Positions 47,471-61,184 of a stretch of 64,000 bases of DNA are shown here, piece after piece (position 1 is the stretch's first letter; each line of letters begins with the position of its first letter). The notes under the pieces are model-generated. The model worked only from the letters and a program-made list of their open reading frames with translations, had not been told where the DNA came from and did no database searches. The DNA comes from Macrobrachium rosenbergii (lineage: Eukaryota; Arthropoda; Malacostraca; Decapoda; Palaemonidae). Position numbers and translations under genes: made by a program. The stretch covers positions 26,819,376 through 26,883,375 of the forward strand of contig NC_089782.1 in the NCBI RefSeq assembly GCF_040412425.1. Direction: 5' to 3'.

Positions 47471-47838
47471 TGCGCCTAAGTTTCTTCGGCGCAATCGAGT
47501 TTTCTGTACAGCTTATAATTAAGGCCACCGAAAATGGATCTAGCTTTCGGTGGTCTCGGTAGAATGCTGTATGAAACTCTCAGCCGGCCGTGGTGGCCTG
47601 TGTTTGTGCGTTGCCAGAAGCACGATTACGGTTCACTTTAACCTTAAATAAAATAAAAACTACTGAGGTTAGAGGGCTGCAATTCGGTATGTTTGATGAT
47701 TGGAGGGTGGTTGATCAGCATGCCAATTGGCAGCCCTCTAGCCTCAGTAGTTTTTAAGATCTGAGGGCGGGCAGAAGAAGTGCGGACGGACAGACAAAGC
47801 CGGCACAATAGTTTTCTTTTCAGAGAACTGAAAACGGC
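47471..47838. repeat. Structured dispersed repeat with internal inverted repeats
   Basis: Contains two nested hairpins. CCACCGAAA pairs with TTTCGGTGG near 47523-47555. AAACTACTGAGGTTAGAGGG pairs with the CCCTCTAGCCTCAGTAGTTT region at 47658-47755 with a loop of about 30 nt. The ends carry TTTCTTCGGCGCAATCGAG and GACAAAGCCGGCACAATAG. I recall close relatives of this sequence as a very common repeat in decapod data. No coding capacity, so it is a non-autonomous element; MITE or SINE class is undecided. Confidence 0.65.
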
Positions 47839-49131
47839 TGTCGAAGAAATAAGAAAACGTTATCCCAAAAAGACATTTCCTCCTCAACTTCGCCAGTAAA
47901 CGTTCTGGGAACGTTTCCAGTTTCCTGCGCTGCTCTAACTCTGTCAAGACCGATGGCCCGCCCTCGAGCTAGAGAGCGAGACAATGTCTCCATGTAAACA
48001 TGCTTGCTTGTGCTTGCGTTTCTGTTGCCTCTGCTGATAAGGTGTATTTGGGGACATTTACGGGAAAGGAATATTAAGGTGGGGAGGAGGGGGTTGGGGG
48101 GTGGAAGAAAGGTGTGAGAGTGGAATGATCTTGGGAGTGTCGTGAAGAGGATTTTGCGGATGAAAATGATTAGTCGCTTGGGAATTTCTGACTTATTAAC
48201 GTGGGTTATTGTTGATCATAATTAGCCTACTTTCACCTTCTTTTCATATCATTTAAATTTCATTTGGAATCCCACATTTTTTTGTCATTACCTAGTCTTT
48301 TTATTTTTCTTGTTTTCAGAACAATAGGAAAACTTCATATATATCTTAATTCTCTGCTACAAAAAATAAAGGTAATTTCACAATGAAAGAGAATGAGAAA
48401 ATAATCTGCACAGATCCATGTTAATCTGGCTTCACCATCCCATGGGCGCCATTTTCACTCTTCCCTATTTCATTAAATTTTCCCTGCTTAGCATTTTCCA
48501 CTCTTCTCCCTCTCTTCCCTTGTTTATCCTTGTGCTCTTCTTCAGCTGAATTATACAGTTTGAGTCAGGTGTTGCAAATTGTTAAGAATGGACAGCAAAG
48601 GAGAACGGATATTGAAGTCTTGGATTTATCGAATACATTTCATGGCGTATGGTTTTTGTGAAGAATTATTTCGTGTTCCATATTTTGCTTTACATCTGCA
48701 CTTTCATCTTCATCCATGTTTATTTCGGTGGCACCCCTATAGACTATCTTTCGTCAGCTTAGAATATTCTTGAGCAACCAGCTGCTTTTATGTCAAAATA
48801 TTTATATATATATTTTTTAAAGTTTTATATTTTTTGAACAGTATTTTTTAATTCAAGAATTTTCTCGTGGCTATCTTCAAGTTTTCAAGTTTCACTTCCT
48901 TGGGGGAAATTATTTTAATAGATTATGTTATTCTTTATATTTCGTAGTTTTCCTGTGTTCTTTTTCTTTCACAGTCAGTCTGTCATTCTGTCTTGTCCCT
49001 TATTTTTTGTTTTACGAACGAGTGAGACCGTATTTACGTTTTTTTTTTTTTTTTTTTTTTGCTTTCAAATTCTTTTCTGTTTTACTTTCTTCTGCATCCG
49101 CTTGTCCAGTGAGTCCTCATCTCTGTGCTTA

Positions 49132-49136
<5 letters not shown>
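47839..49136. other. Unassigned sequence
   Basis: Mixed to T-rich sequence with a long poly-T run near 49039-49060. No gene recognised. Confidence 0.4.

Positions 49137-49199
<63 letters not shown>
49137..49199. repeat. (CT)n microsatellite
   Basis: About 62 bp of pure CT shortly before the assembly gap. Confidence 0.95.
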
Positions 49200-49326
49200 G
49201 GCTAATTTATAATTCGTTCGTCTTTAGTTTTCTGTTTCCCATCTTCCATATGTTAGCACAGTTTGTCACTCGCATCTTAATTTTTTTTCTATTGTGCCTT
49301 TCAATCTTAACATACAACACCACGTA

Positions 49327-49826
49327 NNNNNNNNNNNNNNNNNNNNNNNNNNNNNNNNNNNNNNNNNNNNNNNNNNNNNNNNNNNNNNNNNNNNNNNNNN
49401 NNNNNNNNNNNNNNNNNNNNNNNNNNNNNNNNNNNNNNNNNNNNNNNNNNNNNNNNNNNNNNNNNNNNNNNNNNNNNNNNNNNNNNNNNNNNNNNNNNNN
49501 NNNNNNNNNNNNNNNNNNNNNNNNNNNNNNNNNNNNNNNNNNNNNNNNNNNNNNNNNNNNNNNNNNNNNNNNNNNNNNNNNNNNNNNNNNNNNNNNNNNN
49601 NNNNNNNNNNNNNNNNNNNNNNNNNNNNNNNNNNNNNNNNNNNNNNNNNNNNNNNNNNNNNNNNNNNNNNNNNNNNNNNNNNNNNNNNNNNNNNNNNNNN
49701 NNNNNNNNNNNNNNNNNNNNNNNNNNNNNNNNNNNNNNNNNNNNNNNNNNNNNNNNNNNNNNNNNNNNNNNNNNNNNNNNNNNNNNNNNNNNNNNNNNNN
49801 NNNNNNNNNNNNNNNNNNNNNNNNNN
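49327..49826. other. Assembly gap (500 N)
   Basis: Exactly 500 ambiguous bases, the usual placeholder for a gap of unknown size. Frames spanning it are meaningless. The sequence resumes inside the left terminal inverted repeat of a DNA transposon. Confidence 0.98.
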
Positions 49827-49953
49827 AAAATATCTGTCAGTATGCAAAATGCCCAAATAATTGTGGTCATTCTGAAAATGACCAGAAGTTTGTCATTTTG
49901 CAAAATGACTATTAGTATCGTTGGTCATTTTGTAAAGTTACCCCAATAGCTGC
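49827..49953 (+). repeat. Left terminal inverted repeat (gap-truncated)
   Basis: AAAATATCTGTCAGTATGCA onward to ACCCCAATAGCTG is the reverse complement of 50753-50880 with only a few differences over about 127 bp. The right copy continues about 57 bp further outward, so the outer end of this TIR is missing into the gap. It is built from repeats of GGTCATTTTGCAAAATGACC, which is itself a palindrome. Confidence 0.92.
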
Positions 49954-49966
49954 TGGGAATCGAAAA

Positions 49967-50320
49967 TACAACAAGAGAAGCAAGCTAAAAAAAATGAAGG
50001 ATAAATCAGTGCAGCGTTTCAAGCCAGCCCGTGCAGGGGACACTGTCATGGTTCCTATTCCACTTGTTGACCGTGGACGAGCGGAGTTTGCGAATGCAAA
50101 GGCAATTATAACTGAGACAATGGATGGCGGAACTTACAAACTAGGGACAAAACATGGTTTACTTAAACAGGTGTACAGTCGGAATCAGTTCACTTTATGT
50201 GCTGAAAAATTTATGTCACTCGAAGAGGTAATAAAGGATCGCGAAGTCAGTGTGCGAGAGGTAGCTATTGCAGACTGGATGGGACATGGCCAGGTAAGGG
50301 CATCAGTAAGTGTAGCCTAG
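49967..50320 (+). pseudogene. KRBA2-like integrase, C-terminal fragment
   Basis: Reading starts just inside the left TIR (QQEKQAKKMKDKSVQRFKPA). VGDTV-type (AGDTVMVPIPLVDRGRAEF), GTYKLGTKHGLLKQ, YSRNQFTLC and DREVSVREVA blocks follow. They match the region downstream of the integrase core in proteins annotated in invertebrates as KRAB-A domain-containing protein 2-like. No DDE catalytic residues are present. The 108-codon frame from the ATG at 49994 ends at a stop at 50320 because of a frameshift near 50296; the Cys-rich tail lies in another frame. Confidence 0.75.
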
Positions 50321-50321
50321 C

Positions 50322-50417
50322 TGCACCCAGTCATGTCGGAGCAGACGCTGTAAATGCTTCAAAAACGAAGTATTGTGCAACAGCAGATGTAAATGCAGCA
50401 ACTCTTGTTCAAACAAG
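50322..50417 (+). pseudogene. Cys-rich tail of the KRBA2-like protein, out of frame
   Basis: In a frame different from the preceding fragment the sequence reads CTQSCRSRRCKCFKNEVLC followed by NSRCKCSNSCSNK and a stop region. This CxxxC...CxC...C...C pattern is the usual C-terminal metal-binding tail of KRBA2-like proteins. Its preservation after the frameshift suggests the damage is recent. Confidence 0.72.
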
Positions 50418-50752
50418 TCAGATAATGCTAATTTTGATAATTGTTGAAATAATTTTCAAGTTCAGTTTTAGTTCTTTCAATATTCTAATATACTTGTAAT
50501 GTGTAATGTAAGTTTTTAATGTTGAATAAATGACCAGCAGCTATTGGGGTAACTTTACAAAATGACCAACGATACTAATAGTCATTTTGCAAAATGACCA
50601 AACTTCTGGTCATTTTTCAATATTCTAATATACTTGTAATGTGTAATGTAAGTTTTTAATGTTGAATAAAAAAAACACACACCTTTATTAATACTTAGAC
50701 TTTTCCTAATCAATTTTAAGTTACCATTTGTTTATTTTTGCATAATGACCAA

Positions 50753-50937
50753 CAGCTATTGGGGTAACTTTACAAAATGACCAACGATACTAATAGTCAT
50801 TTTGCAAAATGACCAAACTTCTGGTCATTTTCCAAAACGACCACAATTATTTGGACATTTTGCATACTGACAGATATTTTGGTCATTTTCCAAAATGACC
50901 GGGCAGTTTGCAAAATGACCAATTCCTCAAAATGACC
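50753..50937 (-). repeat. Right terminal inverted repeat
   Basis: The complement of the left TIR occupies 50753-50880. It then continues outward with GGTCATTTTCCAAAATGACC and CAGTTTGCAAAATGACC to about 50937. These outer sub-repeats have no visible left partner, which must lie in the gap. Confidence 0.92.
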
Positions 50938-52256
50938 GTAACATATATAGTTCTATCTTCTTTTTTTATGTTTCCTTGTTTTGTTTGTGTGGTTTTGGGT
51001 GCTGTGTTGGCGACCGTGGACGCCTTACTCCATCTTCCAGCAACCGAGGATCAGGGTGAGTGTTGTGTACTGTTTTTTGTGGTTTTGAATTCCGCCACAT
51101 CTTCATTCTCGAATCTCCAATCACCAATCTGGAATCAGCAATTTCGATCTCAGTCTCCAATTGAACTAAATTTATTAAGGAGACCCCAATAACATACACG
51201 TAAAAACTCTAGGCACCAAGGAAGGAAACACATAACATAATTAATCTGTATATTAACAATATATTATCATACATAGAGAACTTCCCTTAAGTAAAAATAA
51301 GCAGCTTAATAAACTATTAGAGGCTCTCATTAACTGCCCGAGGTCCTGAAGTAATTACAACTATTGATGCGAGGTAGTGGGTATAACACATGTGTCTCAA
51401 TTCAGTTCGGTAATCACCTGAAAATTTCGATAGGTCATCAATTAATATTACCAAGCAGAACTAAAAGTCATAACAACTGCCTATAATTCCTGGCTTAACA
51501 GTAAACTACACATTTAAGCAGAATTACGTAAATGATTATTGGCTATCCTAGCAAAATAGAATAATATTAACACTCCCAAAAGGATAAATTGCTGACAATA
51601 ACCATGTTATTATATATGCCAAGACACAAGACACGTAAAATTGGCTCATAGATGATTACATATATTAAAGACATGCAAGGCCTTACTTAAGAAATCACTT
51701 CCCCAAGCTGGAATTTACAAAGGGCTTGACTTAAGACCCACTCTCTAGTGGACCCTTACCTGTAATGAATTCCAGAGCGGCAATTGGCAACATTAAGAGG
51801 TTATGTTCTGACTCTTGATCACGACTCTTGACACGACGAGGACGAGCGTTGTAGAACTTCTTCAAAACGACTGCACTAGTTCAACATGGTAGGTCACTCC
51901 CCAGGATTAATTTACACCACGATCATTGCTGGTACATAGGGCTTCTAAAAGTAGGAGAAAGTCAGATCCTTCCAAGTCCTAGTGATAGAAGTCAAGATTA
52001 AAATCTCCTACGAGAGGGTTTGCTTCCGAGTCGGAGACAACTCGCTGCCAGACTGCTTCGGCTAACTCCGTCATTACCGAAGTAAACATTTTTCCCCGAT
52101 AACAACGGGTAACAGGTGGAAGGGTCTATTTAAAAGTGGGTCAAGGGTAATTACATAAGGGACAAGTAATTAATATAAATAAACCAATTTACATATCTTA
52201 TGTCTTAACATATGAAAGACGTTAATAATCATATATCAAAATTAAATTTCTTTTAA
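50938..52256. other. Unassigned sequence
   Basis: No gene or repeat recognised. A short frame at 50908-51192 runs out of the TIR and is not credible. Confidence 0.4.
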
Positions 52257-52353
52257 TAATGGCCATATAGTGACGTTTGTCTTTTGTTTGGCAAAATCCC
52301 CATTGTCTCACGGAAGGAAGCTGGGATTAGCTCCTTGATGGTGGATGCTGTGC

Positions 52354-52355
<2 letters not shown>

Positions 52356-52407
<52 letters not shown>
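52356..52407. repeat. (GA)n microsatellite
   Basis: About 52 bp, the expanded counterpart of 34316-34349. Confidence 0.95.
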
Positions 52408-52410
<3 letters not shown>

Positions 52411-53077
52411 TAACAACTTCCTATTAGGGTATCAAAGTCAATTCGTAGAAGATAAACCACAATGCATTTTTTATTGTCAATAGATCTTGCCGATATTGTC
52501 AATATCGTTTGCTCCAAATTTTGAAGGTTTGTGATATACATCATGAAACGGAGTGACCCATTAAAATCGAATAGGCAATAAAGTGTCTCTCATAGTCCAT
52601 AAATTGCTTAATCTCCATTTTACGTCTCTACTTAGTTATTATGCGTTTTGATGACGGTTGCGACCTGCTATTTAGATTCTCTTGTCTCGATGAATTTGAA
52701 TTGCCCGCCATCAGTGTCAGGGTGTCAAGGAGAATCTACCGCACCTTCCATTGGTGGTAGCCGGTGTCTGTGAGTGGAGCTTCACTTTTTATCTTTACAT
52801 CAGTATTTTTTTTTTTTTTTTTGGTCATCCCTAGAAAGTCTGCAATATGTTATGACGTGGTAAATATAAGCATCATTTGGGATGTGTTCGTAGGTAATGC
52901 GAGAGTAATTAGTTTAAATATATTAAAATGTGGTATTTAAAAAGAGCTCATTAGGTATTAGGAAGTGTCCTTCCCTTGTTTATTTGATGAGTCATTGGTA
53001 TTTTGAGTAACTTACTTTTATTATCAGTGATTTTACTTGACATCAGCTTTCTGCAGACGCAGAAATCTGTAATTGTC

Positions 53078-53274
<197 letters not shown>

Positions 53275-53275
53275 G

Positions 53276-55095
<1,820 letters not shown>

Positions 55096-56588
55096 CCACC
55101 CGTCGAACTCAGGTGTTTTGCGTTTGGAGACGATATCCACCCACCTCTGCCATGTTGACCGTGTAGTGCGTTTGTCGCACGTAGCCATATTATGACTATT
55201 TATCACATCACCGTGATTCATATACAATCAGAAAGCTACAAACGTCCTTTAATATCAATTCACTCTACCTCGGAAGTAATATATTTTCATATATGGTACC
55301 GAAGGGGAATTTTTAAGTTGATAATAAGTCCACCGTCCCGTGGGGTCGAACCAGCGATGGACGAGGAATCAGGACTACAGTGACACACTAACCAGTCGGC
55401 CACAAGAGAGGGTATAAGTGAATACCATCTCCCATCAACCCACCCGTCGAACTCAGGTGTTTTGCGTTTGGAGACGATATCCACCCACCTCTGCCATGTT
55501 GACCGTGTAGTGCGTTTGTCGCGTAGCCAGCCATTTATGACTATTTATCACATCACCGTGATTCATATACAATCAGAAAGCTACAAACGTCCTTTAATAT
55601 CCAATTCACTCTACCTCCGGAAGTAATATATTTTCATATATGTTACCGAGAAGGAATTTTAAGTAGATAATAAGTCCACCGTCCGTGGGGTCGAACCAGC
55701 GACGGACGAGGAATCAGGACTACAGTAACACACTAACCAGTCGGCCACAAAGAGAGGGTATAAGTGAATACCATCTCCCATCAACCCACCCGTCGAACTC
55801 AGGTGTTTTGCGTTTGGAGGCGATATCCACCCACCTCTGCCATGTTGACCGTGTGAGTGCGTTTTGTCGACGCGTAGCCATAATATGACTATTTATCACA
55901 TCACCGTGATTCATATACAATCAGAAAGCTACAAACGTCCTTTAATATCAATTCACTCTACCTCGGAAGTAATATATTTTCATATATGTTACCGAAGGAA
56001 TTTTAAGTTGATAATAAGTCCACCGTCCCGTGAGGTCGAACCAGCGACGGACGAGGAATCAGGACTACAGTGACACACTAACCAGTCGGCCACAAGAGAG
56101 GGTATAAGTGAATACCATCTCCCATCAACCCACCCGTCGAACTCAGGTGTTTTGCGTTTGGAGACGATATCCACCCACCTCTGCCATGTTGACCGTGTAG
56201 TGCGTTTTGTCGCGCGTAGCCATATTATGACTATTTATCACATCACCGTGATTCATATACAATCAGAAAGCTACAAACGTCCTTTAATATCAATTCACTC
56301 TACCTCGGAAGTAATATATTTTCATATATGTTACCGAAGAAATTTTAAGTTGATAATAAGTCCACCGTCCCGTGGAGGTCGAACCAGCGACGGACGAGGG
56401 AATCAGGACTACAGTGACACACTAACCAGTCGGCCACAAGAGAGGGTATAAGTGAATACCATCTCCATCAACCCACCCGTCGAACTCAGGTGTTTTTGCG
56501 TTAGGAGACGATATCCACCCACCTCTGCCATGTTGGCCGTGTAGTGTGTTTGTCGCACGTAGCCATATTATGACTATTTATCACATCA
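55096..56588 (-). repeat. 341-bp tRNA-like tandem repeat, left block
   Basis: Units start at CAACCCACCCGTCGAACTC at 55096, 55436, 55782, 56127 and 56468 (spacings 340-346 bp): four full units and a partial one. On the minus strand each full unit contains TGGCCGACTGGTTAGTG (A-box-like) and GGTTCGACCCC (B-box-like) about 45-50 bp apart, the layout of a tRNA gene and of tRNA-derived SINEs. Open frames across units are by-products. The block ends at the inversion point 56585-56588. Confidence 0.92.
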
Positions 56589-58138
56589 CTTATACCCTCT
56601 CTTGTGGCCGACTGGTTAGTGTGTCACTGTAGTCCTGATTCCTCGTCCGTCGCTGGTTCGACCCCACGGGACGGTGGACTTATTATCAACTTAAAATTCC
56701 CCTTCGGTAACATATATGAAAATATATTACTTCCGAGGTAGAGTGAATTGGATAAAGGACGTTTGTAGCTTTCTGATTGTATATGAATCACGGTGATGTG
56801 ATAAATAGTCATAATATGGCTACGTGCGACAAACGCACTACACGGTCAACATGGCAGAGGTGGGTGGATATCGCCTCCAAACGCAAAACACCTGAGTTCG
56901 ACGGTTGGGTTGATGGGAGGTGGTATTCACTTATACCCTCTCTTGTGGCCGACTGGTTAGTGTGTCACTGTAGTCCTGATTCCTCATCCGTCGCTGGTTC
57001 GACCTCACGGACGATGGACTTATTATCAACTTAAAATTCCCTTCGGTAACATATATGAAAATATATTACTTCGGAGGTAGAGTGAATTGATATTAAAGGA
57101 CGTTTGTAGCTTTCATTGATTGTATATGAATCACGGTGATGTGATAAATAGTCATAATATGGCTACGCAACAAACGCACTACACGGTCAACATGGCAGAG
57201 GTGGGTGGATATCGTCTCCAAACGCAAAACACCTGAGTTCGACGGGTGGGTTGATGGGGAGATGGTATTCACTTATACCCTCTCTTGTGGCCGACTGGTT
57301 AGTGTGTCACTGTAGTCCTGATTCTCGTCCGTCGCTGGTTCGACCACGGGACGGTGGACTTATTATCAACTTAAAATTTCCTTTGGTAACATATATGAAA
57401 ATATATTACTTCCGAGGTAGAGTGAATTGATATTAAAGGACGTTTGTAGCTTTTGATTGTATATGAATCACGGTGATGTGATAAATAGTCATATTATGGC
57501 TATAAAGCACAAACGCACTACACGGTCAATATGGCAGAGGTGGGGTGGATATCGTTCCAAACGCAAAACACCTGAGTTCGACGGGTGGGTTGATGGGAGA
57601 TGGTATTCACTTATACCTCTCTGTGGCCGACTGGTTAGTGTGTCACTGTAGTCCTGATTCCTCGTCCGTCGCTGGTTGACCTCATGGACGGTGGACTTAT
57701 TATCAACTTAAAATTCCTTCGGTAACATATATGAAAATATATTACTTCTGGAGGTAGAGTGAATTGATATTAAAGGACGTTTGTAGCTTTCAGATTGTAT
57801 ATGAATCACAGTGATGTGATAAATAGTCATTATATGGCTACGTGCGACAAACGCACTACACGGTCAACATGGCAGAGGTGGGTGGATATCGTCTCCAAAC
57901 GCAAAACACCTGAGTTCGACGGGTGGGTTGATGGGAGATGGTATTCACTTATACCCTCTCTTGTGGCCGACTGGTTAGTGTGTCACTGTAGTCCTGATTC
58001 CTCGTCCGTCGCTGGTTCGACCCCACGGGACGGTGGACTTATTATCAACTTAAAAATTCCCCTTCGGTAACATATATGAAAATATATTACTTCCGAGGTA
58101 GAGTGAATTGGATATTAAAGGACGTTTGTAGCTTTATG
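56585..58138 (+). repeat. 341-bp tRNA-like tandem repeat, right block (inverted)
   Basis: The same unit in opposite orientation. TTATACCCTC marks unit starts at 56590, 56931, 57273, 57611 and 57949 (spacings 338-342 bp; CTT/CTC variants at 57611). TGGCCGACTGGTTAGTG and GGTTCGAC...ACGG follow in each, though one unit has lost bases in the B-box (GGTTGACC near 57674). The block is cut within a unit at 58138 by an (AT)n tract that borders the resumed segmental duplication. Confidence 0.92.
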
Positions 58139-58254
<116 letters not shown>

Positions 58255-60632
58255 ACATAATGCAGCCACAGCCTCTGGCTTCCAGCCACAACTCAATAAA
58301 CAGGTTATGAAAAATCCTACGCTCTGATGAACCCTCGGTCTTTATCGATAAATTCAGTGGCGATATAATCTATTTACTTCCAGGTATTCGTCAGAAGGGC
58401 GACGGTGATATGAAACAACGAGGGGATCGGAGAGAGAGGTTAAAAGAAAAAATAAATGGAAATTTGTGAAAAAGGGGAAACGCGATGTGATGGATGCAGG
58501 AAACAATGGGAGTGAGTAAAAAAAGGGAATTTATATTCTCAGAAAGAGAGAGAGAGAGAGAGAAATAATCAGTCCGAGGGGAGACTTTGAGGGGAAATGA
58601 TTGGATGTCTGAATTAGGGGGAAGAGTGGCAAGGCGAGGAATACAAAACTGGGATTGGAGAGGATTTGGTTGCAGTGGTCCTGAAAGTTCGGAAGTTTCG
58701 TCTTCCTTATCGTCGATGTTTATTCCCTGGAAGTCCTTTTATTCTGTCTCCCAGGAAAAGATGCCTGGAAGCTGGAAAGCAAATTTCCTTTCAGTCCTTT
58801 CCAGTTAACCTCTGGAAGGAACATTGCAATTGCCTGTATGAATTCAATTTGCGAAACACCTTTGAGAAGTGAATTTTAAAGCCTCTCTTTCAAAATGTGC
58901 TTGACGAAATATCCACGGTTCTTTTGAGAAATATAATAGTTTATAATACGTTACTTTTATTTATTGTTTTGTGTATATGGCTTCATTGCAGAAATGTGTT
59001 GGTTTTTTATTTTCACAAAAGTTCAAAAATCTCTGCTTCTCTTTCAAAAATTGATGACGATCCTTTTCATACGGAGGGGTCGAGAACACTGAGGACGTTA
59101 CGTACCGTCCCGGGGCTAGGACCATGGCACCTTTATTCTCCAGTCTTTTATGGGGCCATTGATGAGAGGGGCTGGACGACGGCCAAGTCTAAACACGGAG
59201 TTTATCGTCCGTAGACTATCTTTGTTGCACACAGATATGAAATAGATATACGGGTACACATTGCATTTTATTACATGGAGACATGTCGCCGTTTCCATTC
59301 TGAGAAAGCTGACTCATCTGATCTTTTAGGAGTTTTATAAAAGAAAATTAATAAAACTGTCGCCAAAAATTTAGGCGACGCCATGTTACCCGTCCTTCGC
59401 TTTCCAACTTGAAAACTTTCTTCTGAGATGCCGGTGATTATCCTTTTCTGCATTCATATGTTTCTCTGTTTCCTCTGAAAAAAAGGAGAGTGAAGTGTGT
59501 TTATAACGATGATCGCATGTGCGCAAAAATATGTTCTAGGGTAATATTTTCATTTCTCGCGCCTCAGAAAAGGTATATATGGATTCTTCGTAGTCATCAT
59601 CAGTCTCTACATCGAGTAGTGATATTATCTCTTCAGGCAAAAGATTTTTTTTCCCCATGCAACGCTCATTATGTAGGATAAATGGGATCAAACAAAAAGA
59701 AATCAGTTGTTTATCAGTGAACGCCAGAAGCATAGCGGGGAGCAAGGGGCATATATGTCCTCTGTCAGACTCCTTCCGTTACAAAAAATTTTTTCATATT
59801 TACCACTAATGTAGCCCAGGGTGTTACCAAATGATGTTCCTACATTTTGTATAAGATGAATCGCATTTTCTGCTGGTCTGTCGCTGCTTGATCAGTGCGG
59901 TACTGTACCATCTTCGAAAGGGGTAGAGGGTGTTACTCCGTTGAAGGCGGTGTGATAAGGGTCGCGGACGACTGAGATATGCCGTTGATAGCGCTTAACA
60001 GATTAATTAAGGACTTAGAATATCATAATTACGAATACTTGAAAAGGGATTTAGAATGACCTGATTATGATTACCAGCTACTTGAGTAAATACAGAAGTT
60101 TTTGACCAATTCACGACTGTTTTGATGCTGTTCAATAGACTTCCATAGATAGCCTACAGAGACTGAGGAAGTCGCATCTCACCTTCTCGCTGTCTTCTGC
60201 CTTCTATTTTCGTCTTTCCTTTGGCCATCAGTCGGGGGCTTTACGAACGCCGTGTCTCCTTCCTTTCTGCTTTTCATTGTCCTTTCATTTCTCCCACCTG
60301 TGGCTATCGAATACTGGGAGAGGACGTTATCTCCCTACTTTGTCGTGACCTGTTATTTTTCGTTCGTTTGGGAAAAGGTGGAAAAGAAGAAGGTCCCGGA
60401 GTGGCAGGCGAAGAAAACTCAGTTTGGAACTAAACGGGAAGTACTGGATATCAGTGATAAATGTAAGTGGGAGAAAGAGACATGAATGCTATGAAAAAAG
60501 AATTCTACCGAGGTGATCAGAGTCGGATAACTGACCGGGAAAGGAAATTGGAAGTAGGATGAGGAAGAGGAATGCTCTGGTGAGAGCAGAGCCTAACTTT
60601 TTTGCGATTATTTTCATTGACCTTTTATTCTT

Positions 60633-60634
<2 letters not shown>

Positions 60635-60670
<36 letters not shown>
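60635..60670. repeat. (GA)n microsatellite
   Basis: Counterpart of 37968-38017, about 14 bp shorter. Confidence 0.95.
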
Positions 60671-60672
<2 letters not shown>

Positions 60673-60886
60673 GAAAACCAAATCGAGGGGGCGACTGTAC
60701 AGCGTATCTCGAGTATTTTACGAGAGGTTTCAGACCTGTTTTTATGGTATATATTATTTAACGAAGCAAGGTCTGATAATGTTAGTCTTTTCGACTAACA
60801 GCCAGATCCCTCAACAGGATCATACTCAGTTTTATGGAACTCTTGTATTCGTATACTGCGTCATCCCTTGTCTGAGTAGCCTACTC

Positions 60887-61184
60887 CATAGGGGGTAGTG
60901 CCGTCAGCGCACCACATGCGGTGCACCATAGGCACTACTTAAGGTTGTTTGCAGGGTGCCTTCGGCCCCTCGCTGCAACCCATTCTGTTCCTTTTACTGT
61001 ACCTCCTTTCATATTCCACCCTCTCCTAACAATTGATTCATAGTGCAACTGCGAGGTTTTCCTCCTGTTGCACCTTTCAACACCTTTTTACTGTCAGTTT
61101 CAGTTTCAGCGCTGAATGACCTCATAGGTCCCAAAGCTTGGCCTTTGGCCTAAATTCCATATTCAATTCAACTCAATTCAACCC
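60887..61184 (+). repeat. SINE-like dispersed repeat (copy 2)
   Basis: Counterpart of 38231-38527 within the duplication. It keeps the GCAGGGTGCCTTCGGCCCCT form and the ATTCA/ACTCA tail. Confidence 0.6.

Larger units (their letters stand above)
49827..50937 (+). mobile_element. TIR-bounded DNA transposon with KRBA2-type integrase remnant
   Basis: Long terminal inverted repeats (49827-49953 and 50753-50937) bracket the C-terminal part of an integrase-type protein. A further copy of part of the right TIR lies inside (50533-50617). It is followed by a repeat of the adjacent TTCAATATTCTAATATACTT block (50477-50530 and 50618-50670), so the right end has been tandemly duplicated. The integrase catalytic core is missing, so the copy cannot move by itself. 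The combination suggests a Ginger-like or related integrase-type DNA transposon. That class is inferred; the target-site duplication cannot be read because of the gap. Confidence 0.7.

Noticed and set aside
49007..49915. Frames of 188-302 codons across 49266-49915
   Set aside because: They span the 500-N gap and are artefacts of translating ambiguous bases.
55300..58030. Functional tRNA genes at the A/B-box-like motifs
   Set aside because: The boxes fit pol III promoters, but the T-arm and acceptor stems do not pair as a tRNA and the unit is a 341-bp tandem repeat.
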